From OFTM10 sp964344055 (lineage in GTDB: Bacteria; Actinomycetota; Acidimicrobiia; Acidimicrobiales; Aldehydirespiratoraceae): 64,000 nt of DNA. The stretch covers positions 1-64,000 of the forward strand of contig CAYFLT010000012.1 of assembly GCA_964344055.1 (NCBI GenBank). Reading direction: 5' to 3'. The notes beneath the pieces were generated by a model. That model did no database searches, had not been told where the DNA came from, and saw only the letters and a list, made by a program, of their open reading frames with translations. The position numbers were made by a program, and so were the translations under genes. Below are positions 25,187 to 34,665 of the stretch, in pieces (position 1 is the stretch's first letter; every line of letters begins with the position of its first letter).

Positions 25187-26590
25187 CCGAGTCCCGCGTC
25201 CCGCGCGTCGCGCCTGATCTCAGCGAGCCCCGGCGGATCCATTTGGTGGGCGCCGGCGGCGCCGGGATGGGTGCGATCGCGGCGGTCCTTCACGCCATGG
25301 GTCACGNNNNNNNNNNGTTCGGACCTCAAGGACGGTCAGGTGGCCGAGAGGCTCCGCGCCGACGGCATGACCATCGACATCGGTCACGATGCCACACATC
25401 TACGCGACGCCGAACTGGTGGCCATCAGCACCGCCATCCCTGAGCGGAATCCCGAGGTGGCCGCGGCCCGCGAGAACGGCATTCCGGTGCTGCGGCGATC
25501 CGACATCCTCCCCGCCATCTCCGCGGAACGGCGCACTGTCGTGGTTGCCGGTACCCACGGCAAGACCACGACCAGCTCGATGCTGGCCCTCGCCCTCGTG
25601 GAGGCAGAGCTGCGCCCCTCGTTCATCATCGGCGGCGACGTCAACGAGATCGGGTCCGGTGCAGTGTGGGACGACGGTGAGTGGTTCGTCATCGAAGGTG
25701 ACGAGTCCGACCGGACCTTCCTCTCCCTCGGAGCCGAGGTGGCGGTGATCACCAACGTGGAGCCCGACCACCTCGAGACCTACGGCAACGACCCGGCCGC
25801 GCTCGAGGCCGCCTTCGTCGAGTTCGCGAACGCCGCGCCGATCCGTATCATCTGCGCGGACGATCCCGGCTCCCGCCGGCTGGCCGAAACGGTCGGCGGT
25901 ACGACCTACGGAACATCCCCCGACGCGGACTTCCGGATGGTGGACGTCGACCGGGGGAGGGCACGAGTCTCGTTCACCGTCCGCCACGACGATCAAGACG
26001 TCGTACGCATCGACCTCCCGACGCCCGGGATGCACAACGCGCGCAACGCCGCGGCCGCCGTGGTGACCGCCCTGCAGTTGGGAGCGCCCCCGGACGCGGC
26101 GGCTCGAGCACTCGGTCGCTTCGGCGGGGTGGCGCGGCGCTTCGAGTTCCGCGGAGAGGTCGGCGGCGTCACCTTCGTCGACGACTACGCCCACCTCCCC
26201 AGTGAGGTCGAGGCCGCACTCGCCGCGGCGCGCGACGGCGACTGGCGTCGGATCGTCTGCGTGTTCCAACCCCATCGCTACAGCCGAACCGCCGCGCTCT
26301 GGCGCGACTTCGCCGGCTCGTTCTCGATGGCGGACCAGCTCGTGATCACCGACATCTACTCGTCGGGGGAGACACCCCGGCCCGGCATCACCGGAAAACT
26401 GATCGTCGATTCCGTCCTCGACTCCGACCCTTGGGCGTCAGTGGCATGGCTGCCCCGGCTCGACGACGTCGTCAACTGGCTCGCGAACCGTCTCCGGCCC
26501 GGTGACCTCTGCCTCACCCTCGGAGCCGGGGACCTCACCACCTTGCCCGACCTCGTCATGGGCCGGCTCGCCGCGCGAGGTGCGGCGTGA
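25183..26590 (+). CDS. murC: UDP-N-acetylmuramate--L-alanine ligase MurC
   Basis: About 465 residues in two frames joined across a 10-N gap. ATG 25183 overlaps the murG stop. The N terminus IHLVGAGGAGMGAIAAVLHAMGH leads into the gap; after it SDLKDGQVAERL follows in another frame. Walker A is VAGTHGKTTTSSML, then VIEGDESDRTFL, NVEPDHLETYG, VDDYAHLPSEVEAAL and FQPHRYSRTAAL. It starts the stem peptide by adding L-alanine. Homologues suggest only about VxSG is missing in the gap. Confidence 0.96.
25307..25316. other. Assembly gap (10 N) inside murC, frame-breaking
   Basis: Frames differ on either side (MGH before, SDLKDG after). MurC homologues read MGH-x-V-S-G-SDL, so about 9 bases are expected and the 10 N are a placeholder. 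Confidence 0.95.
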
Positions 26591-27534
26591 TGATCGCGGA
26601 CCTGGGGCTCGACCAGGTGATCGAACGCCTCGTCGAGCGGCTGGGCGGGGCCGTCGAACGCGATGCCGATCTGGGCGGCCTGACCACCTACCGGGTCGGT
26701 GGGCCCGCGGCGGCATTGGTCCAGGTCGGCGATGAACAGGCGCTCGCGACGCTGGCCGCAGAGATCGCCGGAACGGGAGTCGAGCTCCTCGTGATCGGTC
26801 GAGGCTCGAACCTCCTCGTGGCCGACCGAGGATTCCCCGGCGTGGCCCTCCAGCTGGGCGAACGCTTCAGCGAAGTGCACTTCGATGGAACGACGATGAC
26901 CGTGGGCGGTGCGGCCAACCTGCCGGTCGTCGCCCGGCGGACGGTGCAGGAGGGCCTGCGCGGGTTCGAGTGGGCGGTCGGGGTACCCGGATCCGTCGGC
27001 GGCGCCGTACGGATGAACGCCGGAGGACACGGTGCCGAGATCGTCGACTCGATCGTCTCCGCCCGCGTGATCGACCTGCGCTCCGGCGAGGTCACCTCCC
27101 GTACCCGGGAAGCACTCGCGCTCACCTACCGCGCCTCGGCCCTCGGCCCGGCCGAGCTCGTCATGAGCGCCACCTTCGAGCTGTCGCGAGGAGAGCCGGA
27201 CGAGGGACGCGTGACGCTGGCCGAGATCGTCCAATGGCGCCGCGCCAATCAGCCCGGTGGACAGAACGCGGGTTCCGTCTTCACCAACCCACCCGGTGAC
27301 AGCGCGGGTCGCCTCATCGACACCGCCGGGGGCAGAGGGCTTCGGATCGGCACGGCGGAGGTGTCGACCAAACACGCCAACTTCATCCAGTCCGACGACG
27401 CCGGCTCCGCCGACGACGTCCTCGCGGTCATGCGAGCCGTGCAAGCCCTCGTGTGGGAGCAGCACGGTGTGCATCTCCATGCCGAAACCCATCTCGTCGG
27501 CTTCGACGAGCCGCTCGAGGAGGCTGTCGAGTGA
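26587..27534 (+). CDS. murB: UDP-N-acetylenolpyruvoylglucosamine reductase MurB
   Basis: 315 residues, GTG in a GTGA overlap with murC (ATG follows as codon 2). FAD-binding domain: TTYRVGGPA, LVIGRGSNLLVADRGF and GVPGSVGGAVRMNAGGHG; substrate domain: LTYRASAL (the YRxS arginine) and NAGSVFTNPPGDSAGRLID with the catalytic Ser; HANFIQ near 265. It reduces the enolpyruvyl group to MurNAc with NADPH. Separate, not fused to murC. Confidence 0.96.
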   Translation: MMIADLGLDQVIERLVERLGGAVERDADLGGLTTYRVGGPAAALVQVGDEQALATLAAEIAGTGVELLVIGRGSNLLVADRGFPGVALQLGERFSEVHFDGTTMTVGGAANLPVVARRTVQEGLRGFEWAVGVPGSVGGAVRMNAGGHGAEIVDSIVSARVIDLRSGEVTSRTREALALTYRASALGPAELVMSATFELSRGEPDEGRVTLAEIVQWRRANQPGGQNAGSVFTNPPGDSAGRLIDTAGGRGLRIGTAEVSTKHANFIQSDDAGSADDVLAVMRAVQALVWEQHGVHLHAETHLVGFDEPLEEAVE

Positions 27535-28367
27535 CCTCTGCCGCAGTACGCATCGATCCTCGCCTCCGTGCCCGTCGCATCGAAGTGCGTCGCGCCGAAG
27601 GCCGGCGGCGGTTGAGGCTCGTGCTGATGCTCGTCGTTCTCGTGGCCGCCGGAGCGGGTGCGTGGGGACTGACCCGTTCCCCCCTCCTCGATCTCGACCA
27701 TGTCCGGGTCGAGGGAGTCTCGACCGAGACGGCATCGGCAGTCGCCGACGCGGCCGGCGCCGCGAGGGGGACTGCGCTCCTCGACCTCGATCTCGGCGCC
27801 ATCGAGGCCTCGGTGGCCGAATTGCCCTGGGTCGCCTCGGTGGAAGCGACCCGGCAGTGGCCCGGGACGTTGCACATCGCGGTCACCGAGCGAGTGGCGA
27901 TCGCCCGGTTGCCGGTCGGCGACGGCACCTACTACATGGTCGACGCCGACGGCGTGGCCATGGGGGTCAGCGCCGCAGTGGATGCCGAACTCCCCCTGAT
28001 CGCGGTCATCGCGGACGGCGAGTTGGGAGGGGTCCAGGCGATCGGGCTTCCCGGCATCGCCGTCGTCACGGCTATGCCTGCCGATCTCGGCCCATGGGTC
28101 AGCTCGGTCCTCGTCGACCCGTCCGGTGCGGAAGTCACGGTCGGGCTCGATCTCGTGGGAGGCGCGCTGGCAGAGCTCGGCGACACCGACCTCCTCGAGG
28201 ACAAGTTGGCCTCGCTACGGGCCGTCCTGGCCGGCGCCGATCTCCGGTGCATCGAAGTGATCGACATCCGGGTGGCGGACCTCCCCACCATCATGCGAGA
28301 CCCGGTCTGTGATCAAGCCGTCACAGGCGCGGCGGCCCCGGCGAGCGATGGGGAGGCCGGTGGGTGA
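27531..28367 (+). CDS. ftsQ: Cell division protein FtsQ
   Basis: 278 residues, GTG overlapping the murB stop by 4 bp. A basic cytoplasmic lead (1-30), one transmembrane helix (about 31-50), a POTRA domain (LDHVRVEGVST...) and the beta domain with LPWVASVEATRQWPGTLHIAVTERVAIA are visible. FtsQ recruits FtsL/FtsB to the septum. ftsA, which follows ftsQ in many other phyla, is absent; ftsZ starts 137 bp downstream. Confidence 0.9.
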   Translation: MTSAAVRIDPRLRARRIEVRRAEGRRRLRLVLMLVVLVAAGAGAWGLTRSPLLDLDHVRVEGVSTETASAVADAAGAARGTALLDLDLGAIEASVAELPWVASVEATRQWPGTLHIAVTERVAIARLPVGDGTYYMVDADGVAMGVSAAVDAELPLIAVIADGELGGVQAIGLPGIAVVTAMPADLGPWVSSVLVDPSGAEVTVGLDLVGGALAELGDTDLLEDKLASLRAVLAGADLRCIEVIDIRVADLPTIMRDPVCDQAVTGAAAPASDGEAGG

Positions 28368-28504
28368 CCACGCCGAGCCGCTGCGCGCGAAGCGTCCGCA
28401 CGCGATTCCATTCGCGGGTATACCGTCAGCCCTTGATTCGCACATGTACCGTGCTTCGCGCAGGGCGATCCCTACCGAATTCTCGCAACGAGGACACACC
28501 CGTG

Positions 28505-29626
28505 ATGTCTGATCCCCAGAACTATCTCGCCGTCATCAAGGTCGTCGGCGTCGGTGGCGGAGGCGTCAATGCCGTCAACCGGATGATCGACGCCGGTCTC
28601 AAGGGCGTCGAGTTCATCGCCGCGAACACCGACGCCCAGGCGCTGCTGATGAGCGACGCCGATGAGAAGCTCGACATCGGTCGGGATCTCACCCGCGGAC
28701 TCGGCGCCGGCTCGGATCCCGAAATCGGCCGCCAGGCCGCGGAGGAACACGTCGACGAGATCCGGGAGTCCCTCGCGGGCGCCGACATGGTCTTCATCAC
28801 CGCGGGGAAGGGTGGAGGTACCGGCACTGGTGCAGCCCCCGTCATCGCCGAGATCGCCAAGAGCCAGGGTGCACTGACGATCGGTGTGGTCACCCGGCCG
28901 TTCGCCTTCGAGGGCCGGCGACGTTCGGTCCAGGCCGAGCAGGGCATCCAGCAGCTGAAGGACAAGGTCGACACCCTCATCGTCATCCCGAACGATCGAC
29001 TCCTCAGCATCGCCACCAACGACACGTCCGTGCTGAACGCCTTCAAGATGGCCGACGAGATCCTCCTGCAGGGTGTACAGGGCATCACCGACCTCATCAC
29101 CACGCCCGGCCTGATCAACACCGACTTCGCCGACGTCCGCACGGTGATGACCGACGCCGGCTCCGCGCTCATGGGCATCGGCCACGGAAGTGGCGAGGGA
29201 AGGGCGGTCGGCGCCGCCCGCGCCGCCATCTCGAGCCCCCTCCTCGAAGCCTCGATCGAGAACGCCCGCGGCATCCTCCTGAACATCTGCGGCGGCCCAG
29301 ACCTCGGTCTGTTGGAGGTGAACGAGGCGGCCGAGATCATCCATGGTGTCGCCCACCAGGACGCCAACATCATCTTCGGGGCGGTCATCGACGACGAGAT
29401 GGGCGACGAGGTCAGGGTCACCGTCATCGCCGCCGGCTTCGATCGGTGGGACGACAGCGGATCGCGTCCTGCGGCCCGGCCGATCAGTCGCCCCGACTTC
29501 GACGACGAAGGGGGCGAGCCCACCGGTGAGGTGCCGATCGTCGACGTGTTCGCCACCGGCGACGACGGCGACGAAGACCTCGACCTGGGCGACGACGACT
29601 TCGACGTTCCGTCGTTCCTGAAGTAG
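28505..29626 (+). CDS. ftsZ: Cell division GTPase FtsZ
   Basis: 373 residues. The tubulin signature GGGTGTGAAP is near residue 102, with KVVGVGGGGVNAVNRM at the start, NTDAQAL, the synergy loop TDFADVRTVMTDAGSALMGIG and, after an acidic linker, the conserved C-terminal peptide DDFDVPSFLK that SepF binds. ATG 28505 is chosen; an in-frame GTG at 28502 has better spacing (7) from AGGA. The 137-bp upstream region suggests its own promoter, though no convincing hexamers are seen. Confidence 0.98.
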   Translation: MSDPQNYLAVIKVVGVGGGGVNAVNRMIDAGLKGVEFIAANTDAQALLMSDADEKLDIGRDLTRGLGAGSDPEIGRQAAEEHVDEIRESLAGADMVFITAGKGGGTGTGAAPVIAEIAKSQGALTIGVVTRPFAFEGRRRSVQAEQGIQQLKDKVDTLIVIPNDRLLSIATNDTSVLNAFKMADEILLQGVQGITDLITTPGLINTDFADVRTVMTDAGSALMGIGHGSGEGRAVGAARAAISSPLLEASIENARGILLNICGGPDLGLLEVNEAAEIIHGVAHQDANIIFGAVIDDEMGDEVRVTVIAAGFDRWDDSGSRPAARPISRPDFDDEGGEPTGEVPIVDVFATGDDGDEDLDLGDDDFDVPSFLK

Positions 29627-29630
29627 CGCG

Positions 29631-30308
29631 GTGCTGACCCGGCGCCTGCCCGCGGGGCGAGCGGCGGCAGTCGAGATCTGCTTCAGCGATCGGGCCGACG
29701 GCGACTTCAGGATCGACGGGCCCTCCGAGGAACTCGCGGCCCGTCGACAGAATCTGATGGCGGGGGAGTGGACCTGGCTCCGCCAGGTCCACGGATCCCG
29801 CGTCGTGGAGGTCACGGTCGCGGGAGAACACGCCGGCACCGAAGCTGACGCCAGTGTCACCGTGGTGCCCGGGGCCGTGTTGGCGGTGCAGACGGCCGAC
29901 TGTGTGCCGGTCGTGCTCGTGGCCGACGGCGGCGTGGCGGTCGCGCACGCGGGTTGGCGTGGCGTCGTCGAGGGCGTGCTGGCTGCCACCACCGAGTCGC
30001 TCCGCGAGCTCACCAAAGGCTCCGTCGAGGCTGTCATCGGTCCCTGCATCGGGCCGGGCCACTACGAATTCGGTGAGACCGAGCTGGCAATGGTGGAGGA
30101 GGCCGCCGGCCCCGAGGTGCGGGGCGTGACCCTGTCGGGTACACCTGCGCTGGACATGGCGGCCGCGGTACGTTCCGTGCTCCGCGCGGCGGGCGTCGAT
30201 CGGGTGGGCGAGATCGGCCGAGACACCGCCGGCGAGGACTGGTTCTCGCATCGGGTCCGCGGCGATGTCGGACGGCAGGTGACGGCTGCGAGACTGGTAC
30301 CACGATGA
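29631..30308 (+). CDS. pgeF: Peptidoglycan editing factor PgeF (YfiH, laccase-domain purine nucleoside phosphorylase)
   Basis: 225 residues, GTG start 5 bp after ftsZ. Metal/catalytic residues are in QVHGSRVVEV (His), QTADCVPVVLV (Cys) and VAHAGWRGVV (His); GPCIGPGHYEFG follows. Family members remove misincorporated amino acids from muropeptide precursors (E. coli PgeF) and some have multi-purine-nucleoside activity. Position after ftsZ is standard in actinobacteria. Overlaps yggS by 4 bp. Confidence 0.92.
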   Translation: MLTRRLPAGRAAAVEICFSDRADGDFRIDGPSEELAARRQNLMAGEWTWLRQVHGSRVVEVTVAGEHAGTEADASVTVVPGAVLAVQTADCVPVVLVADGGVAVAHAGWRGVVEGVLAATTESLRELTKGSVEAVIGPCIGPGHYEFGETELAMVEEAAGPEVRGVTLSGTPALDMAAAVRSVLRAAGVDRVGEIGRDTAGEDWFSHRVRGDVGRQVTAARLVPR

Positions 30309-30970
30309 ACGAGCACGCTGCAGCCGAAGGGATCGACGCCGCCGCGATCGCGACTCGAGCCCAAGCCGTCCGGCGACGAGTCGAGGCAGCCGGGGGTCAC
30401 CACGTCCGCATCGTCGCGGTCAGCAAGACCTTCCCAGCGGCGGCCGTCGATGCCGCCGTGAACGCGGGATTCACCGACATCGGTGAGAGTTACGCCCAGG
30501 AGTGCATCGCCAAGTTCGCCGAGGTCACCACCGCGCCGACGCTTCACTTCGTCGGGGGCCTCCAGCGCAACAAGGTCCGGCACCTCGCCCCGATCGTGGA
30601 TCTGTGGCAATCGGTGGATCGACCCGAGCTCGGCGACGAGATCGCCAAGCGTGCACCGGGGGCACGAGTGCTGGTGCAAGTCGACATCTCGGGGGAGGAC
30701 ACGAAGGGAGGCTGCCCGCCCGACGGGGCGGCGGCCCTGGTCGAGCACCTCCGGAACGCGGGGCTGCGGGTGGAGGGGCTCATGGGCATCGCGCTTCACG
30801 CCGAACCGGAGGCCGGCCGTCCGGGATTCCGGCTCCTCCGGTCGCTGGTCGACGAGCTCGGCCTCCAGGAATGTTCCATGGGCATGACCGCCGACCTCGA
30901 GGTGGCGATCGAAGAGGGCGCGACGATGGTGCGGGTCGGCACCGACATCTTCGGGCCCCGCACTCGCTGA
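30305..30970 (+). CDS. yggS: YggS/PLPBP family pyridoxal-phosphate homeostasis protein
   Basis: 221 residues, single alanine-racemase-like barrel. PLP-binding lysine is in IVAVSKTF (near residue 41); GESYAQE, HFVGGLQRNKV (usually HFIGxLQxNK) and the phosphate-binding end CSMGMTADLEVAI and VRVGTDIFGPR are present. It carries PLP and controls its level and has no known catalysis. It sits between pgeF and sepF as in other actinobacteria. Confidence 0.94.
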   Translation: MNEHAAAEGIDAAAIATRAQAVRRRVEAAGGHHVRIVAVSKTFPAAAVDAAVNAGFTDIGESYAQECIAKFAEVTTAPTLHFVGGLQRNKVRHLAPIVDLWQSVDRPELGDEIAKRAPGARVLVQVDISGEDTKGGCPPDGAAALVEHLRNAGLRVEGLMGIALHAEPEAGRPGFRLLRSLVDELGLQECSMGMTADLEVAIEEGATMVRVGTDIFGPRTR

Positions 30971-31111
30971 CGTCTGTCGCCGACACCCTCCTCACGGATC
31001 GGCCTCGAACCCGTTCGCGAGTGGAAAGGCGCAGGTCAGAAGGGTTGTCGTGCCAAGATGACACCTTCGGCGAGAGCCGGGGCGATATCCTTTCGCCGAG
31101 GAGGGACCACG

Positions 31112-31708
31112 GTGTCCATGCTGAAAAAGACGCTGATCTACCTCGGGCTCGGACCCGACGAGGAGTACGACCACTTCGACGACTACGCACCGAATCCGGT
31201 CGCGGTCGGTCAGAGTGAACCCGTCCTGGCCGAAGCCCGCCCGACCGTACGCGCGGTGGCGGATCAGCCGGCGCGGCCGGCATCGTCCACGGTTCGGCCA
31301 GTTCCCAATCCCGCCCCCACTTCCGGTTCGGTGCGGGTCGTTCCCGCGGACCCCGCGCCTGCGCAGGAGAGCCAGCCGGCGCCGGCGGCATCGGCCACGG
31401 CGGCTGCCCGCCAATCGGCAGGTCCTGCGGTTCGAATCGTCGAGTCGCCCTCTTCCAAGCCCCACGCCATGAGCCCCACCTCCTTCAACGAGGCTCAGGG
31501 GATCGGCGACCGGTTCAAGGCCGGTCAGGCCGTGATCGTGAACCTCCAGGGGGTCGACCGGGATCTCCGCCGGCGGCTCGTCGACTTCGCGAGCGGGCTC
31601 TGCTACGCGCTCGGCGGGAAGATGGACCGGGTGGCCGATCAGGTCTACCTGCTCACCCCGGCTGATGTCGTGGTGTCGGCTGCCGACACCCAGCGCGCCC
31701 TGGACTGA
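31112..31708 (+). CDS. sepF: Cell division protein SepF
   Basis: 198 residues. GTG 31112 has GAGGAGGG 6 bases upstream; ATG at 31118 is 12 away. The N-terminal amphipathic helix (MLKKTLIYLGLGP) that binds membrane is followed by an acidic stretch (DEEYDHFDDY), a Pro/Ala-rich linker and the SepF core (about 115-198: QAVIVNLQGVDRDLRRRLVDF, GKMDRVADQVYLLTP). It is the likely membrane anchor of FtsZ here, since ftsA is missing from the cluster. Confidence 0.94.
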   Translation: MSMLKKTLIYLGLGPDEEYDHFDDYAPNPVAVGQSEPVLAEARPTVRAVADQPARPASSTVRPVPNPAPTSGSVRVVPADPAPAQESQPAPAASATAAARQSAGPAVRIVESPSSKPHAMSPTSFNEAQGIGDRFKAGQAVIVNLQGVDRDLRRRLVDFASGLCYALGGKMDRVADQVYLLTPADVVVSAADTQRALD

Positions 31709-31723
31709 GCGTCACTCGCCGCC

Positions 31724-31981
31724 GTGCTCGACCTCGTCTGCCTCGCGCTCACCCTCTATCTGATCGCCATCATCGGCCGGATCCTGCTGAGCTGGTTCCC
31801 GCTGGACCCGAACGGCTTCATGGCCACGGTGGCAGGGTTCCTCTACGTCATCACCGACCCGGTGCTGGGACCGCTCCGGCGGGCGATCCCCGCGGTTCGC
31901 ATCGGCAACATGGCCATCGACCTGTCGCCGATCATCGTCATCATCGGGATCCAGGTCTTCCAGGCGATCATCGGCTGCTGA
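31724..31981 (+). CDS. yggT: YggT family membrane protein
   Basis: 85 residues, GTG start 15 bp after sepF. Two hydrophobic helices (about 2-22 and 62-82) flank the conserved ILLSWFPLDPNGF and the DPVLGPLRRAIP turn typical of YggT. The family has no settled biochemical role; it lies between sepF and divIVA in most actinobacteria and related genes affect division or osmotic tolerance in some organisms. Confidence 0.9.
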   Translation: MLDLVCLALTLYLIAIIGRILLSWFPLDPNGFMATVAGFLYVITDPVLGPLRRAIPAVRIGNMAIDLSPIIVIIGIQVFQAIIGC

Positions 31982-32057
31982 GCCGGCGAAACCACCACGC
32001 TCCGGGCCACACGGAAGGTCCCCGATCACGCGCGGTGCGGGGTCTACGCTCTCCCGC

Positions 32058-33800
32058 ATGGATGAGCTCTCCCCTCTTTTCCAGGACATCGAGTTCCACG
32101 TTCTCTTCCGGGGCTACGACCCCGATGAGGTCGACGCCTACGTCGATCGGGTCGCAAAGGCGGCCGCTCTGGTACAGGGACGGCTCACGGAGCTGCAGGA
32201 GCGCGTCGAAGCGGCCGAGACCCGCAGCGTCGGGGCTCCAGCCGGCACCGACACCGAGGCCACCCTCACCCGCACGCTGATCCTCGCCCAGCGCACCGCC
32301 GACGCGGCGGTCGCCGAGGCCAAGGAGGAGGCGGCGTTCATCGTCGCCGGCGCCGAGTCCGAGGCCCAGGCCCAGCTGCGAAGCGCGCAGGCCGAGGCGG
32401 CCTCCACCATCAAGACCGCCGACGACCACGCCTCCCGGGTGAAGGCCGAGGCCGAGACCGATCGTCGCCGACTCCTGGCCGAGGCGGAGACGATGGCCGC
32501 GGCCGCCGCGTCCTCCGAACGAGACCGCCTGGCAGCGGAGGTGTCCGAGCTCGAGCAGTACCGGGGCTTCCTCCAGGACGATGTCGAGATCCTCGAGCGG
32601 TACCTGATCGAGGAGCGCGCCGCCCTTGCGGCGACGGTGTCGGCCCTCACCGACCTCGTCGAGCGGCCGGAGGCGTTCCGCGCCTCGGTGCCCCCGGCCA
32701 CCTCCGGCATCGTGCGCGACGAGGTCCCCGACGACGAGCTGCTCGGCGTTGCCCACGAGGCCCCCACCCTCCCCGGCGACGAACCCTCCGCGACCCCCGA
32801 CATCGACTTGACGGCCGACGACTCCGCCGCGGCCCCTCTGGCGACGGCAGGCATCGACGTGACCGAGACGCCGATCCACCCGGTCGACGCCGGCGGCGGG
32901 CCGATCGAGGCTGCGAGCTATGTGGTGGACGATCGTGTGGAAGTGGCCGATCCGGTCTCTGATGCTGCGGTCATCGCGGTGCCGGACATTCCGAACGACG
33001 ACGCCGCGGAGGCAGGACTGGATTCGCCTGGACTGTTCGCCGACACCTCGGTCTTCGGTGAGGTGGACGACTCCCTCCCCGCAGAAGAGGACGATCCGGC
33101 GGGCGAGGTGGGCACCGCGCAGGAGTCCGAGCCGGCGGTTTTCATCGACGACCTCGCCACTGCCGGCTCGGCTGATGACGATGCGGTCACCGAAGTGAGC
33201 GATCAGGGCGAGGACCCCGGCGCGATCGCCACTCCGGCCGCGGCCGAGCGCGACCCGGGTCCCCTGTCGGGCTGGGACGAGCCCCGGTTCGGCGGCCAGG
33301 AACCGGCAACCATCGACCTCACCGAGCCGTCGGCCACATCCGATTCGGGGGGATCGTCTTCGTCGAGTCCACCCGTCAGCCCGACTCCGTCGTCGCCCTC
33401 ACCGAGCGTCGGGGATGCCGGCGAGACCACCGCCGGTGCGGTCTGGTCGGGGCCCGATGCGTTGGCTTCGGGCGGGGAGACGGGAACGGCCACCGCCGAG
33501 ACGCCTCCCCTCCTCGTCACCGCCGCGGACCTCGAGTCCGGGGAAGGCGCCGCCGGTGTGGTCGAGGTCGATGCGGGCCCGGCGACGGCACCCATACCCG
33601 TCATCGAGCTTCCCGACCAGGAGGCCTCGCTCTTCGCAGACCCGGAGCCGATTGCGCAGGCCGATGATCCCTTCCTGGCCCAGCTACGCGAGGCAGTTGC
33701 GAGCGACGATGATCTGAGCCTGGGTGACGACGCCCTGTCGGCATTCTTCGACCAGGATGACGACGAGAACGGCAGCTCCTGGTTCGGACGGCGACGCTGA
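32058..33800 (+). CDS. DivIVA-like protein with a long acidic disordered tail
   Basis: 580 residues. The N terminus matches DivIVA (FHVLFRGYDPDEVDAYVDRV, about 13-32), followed by long coiled coil (about 35-200) rich in Ala/Glu. From about residue 215 to the end the protein is Asp/Glu/Pro/Ser-rich and presumably disordered, closing with FDQDDDENGSSWFGRRR. Most actinobacterial DivIVA/Wag31 proteins are 250-400 residues. It follows sepF-yggT, the usual place of divIVA, and should mark curved membrane and organise wall synthesis. Whether it is the only DivIVA homologue is unknown. Confidence 0.85.
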   Translation: MDELSPLFQDIEFHVLFRGYDPDEVDAYVDRVAKAAALVQGRLTELQERVEAAETRSVGAPAGTDTEATLTRTLILAQRTADAAVAEAKEEAAFIVAGAESEAQAQLRSAQAEAASTIKTADDHASRVKAEAETDRRRLLAEAETMAAAAASSERDRLAAEVSELEQYRGFLQDDVEILERYLIEERAALAATVSALTDLVERPEAFRASVPPATSGIVRDEVPDDELLGVAHEAPTLPGDEPSATPDIDLTADDSAAAPLATAGIDVTETPIHPVDAGGGPIEAASYVVDDRVEVADPVSDAAVIAVPDIPNDDAAEAGLDSPGLFADTSVFGEVDDSLPAEEDDPAGEVGTAQESEPAVFIDDLATAGSADDDAVTEVSDQGEDPGAIATPAAAERDPGPLSGWDEPRFGGQEPATIDLTEPSATSDSGGSSSSSPPVSPTPSSPSPSVGDAGETTAGAVWSGPDALASGGETGTATAETPPLLVTAADLESGEGAAGVVEVDAGPATAPIPVIELPDQEASLFADPEPIAQADDPFLAQLREAVASDDDLSLGDDALSAFFDQDDDENGSSWFGRRR

Positions 33801-33909
33801 CATCCTGTGCCGCTGAGGCCCGGAATGCGTCGATTCCGGCTGTCGCGCCCCTAAACTCCCGGACCTGACCGGGGCACGAGTCCGGTCGATGGACCGAGAG
33901 GACCACGCA

Positions 33910-34587
33910 ATGGCGACCGCGAAGAAGGCTGCGAGCAAGAAGGCCGCAGCGAAGAAGGCCGCAAAGGCCGGCGCCAAGAAGGCGGCGAAGAAGGCCCCGG
34001 CCAAGAAGGTCAAGAAGACCGCGGCAAAGGCCACGAAGACGAGCACGAAAAAGGCACCGGCCAAGAAGTCTCCGGCGAAGAAGTCTCCGGCGAAGAAGGC
34101 CGCGGCCAAGAAGGCCCCCAAGAAGGCCGCAGCGAAGAGGGCCTCCAAGAGCGCAGCATCGACGACCGCGCCGGCGGCGGCGAAGAAGGCCGTCAAGAAG
34201 AAGGCGAAGTCGCCATTCGGCAAGAAGTTCATCGACGACATGCGTGAACGGCTCATCACCGAGCGGGCCAAGTACCTCCATTCGGCAGAGGAGTACCGCG
34301 CCGAAGCCGACGCGCTCATCGAGGGGCGCGAGCCGGGCGACGTCCAGTTCGACGAGGAGTCGGGCGAAGGTGACTCGATGGCGGTGGAGCGTGAGCGCGA
34401 CCTCGCACTGTCCGCCCAGGCGCGCGCTGCGGTCGACCAGATCGACGCGGCCCTCGAGCGGATCGAGGCGGGCACCTACGGCGTCTGCGTCACATCGGGG
34501 CTTCCGATCCCCCAGGAGCGGTTGAAGGCAATCCCCTGGGCCGCGGAACGCGTCGAGTACAAGGTCGGAGGTCTCGGCCGGCTCTGA
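33910..34587 (+). CDS. DksA/TraR-family protein with a histone-H1-like Lys/Ala N-terminal tail
   Basis: 225 residues from ATG 33910 (GAGAGGA upstream). Residues 1-105 are almost only Lys, Ala and Pro (PAKKA, SPAKKS repeats), like H1-like tails of actinobacterial HU. The rest is a coiled-coil hairpin (about 110-190) and a DksA/TraR end (GTYGVCVTSGLPIPQERLKAIPWA). Only one of the four zinc-finger cysteines remains, as in YteA-like variants. It may bind RNA polymerase or nucleic acid; no role is proven. In many genomes lspA lies between this gene and rluD; here they are 78 bp apart with no lspA. Confidence 0.8.
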   Translation: MATAKKAASKKAAAKKAAKAGAKKAAKKAPAKKVKKTAAKATKTSTKKAPAKKSPAKKSPAKKAAAKKAPKKAAAKRASKSAASTTAPAAAKKAVKKKAKSPFGKKFIDDMRERLITERAKYLHSAEEYRAEADALIEGREPGDVQFDEESGEGDSMAVERERDLALSAQARAAVDQIDAALERIEAGTYGVCVTSGLPIPQERLKAIPWAAERVEYKVGGLGRL

Positions 34588-34665
34588 TCCCGCCGAGATC
34601 CACCACCCCCGACCCGGCCCTGCGTGGCGGAGGGGGCAGGCAAGCCGAGAGTCGGGGAGTGGGCC

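Noticed and set aside
28430..28460. Promoter hexamers upstream of ftsZ (TTGATT, TACCGT)
   Set aside because: The spacing between them is far too short for a sigma-70 promoter; only a weak hint that a promoter lies in the 137-bp gap.
28472..30049. 525-codon minus-strand open frame across ftsZ and pgeF
   Set aside because: Mirror of ftsZ codons; low-complexity translation, no start signal, and it spans two well-supported genes.
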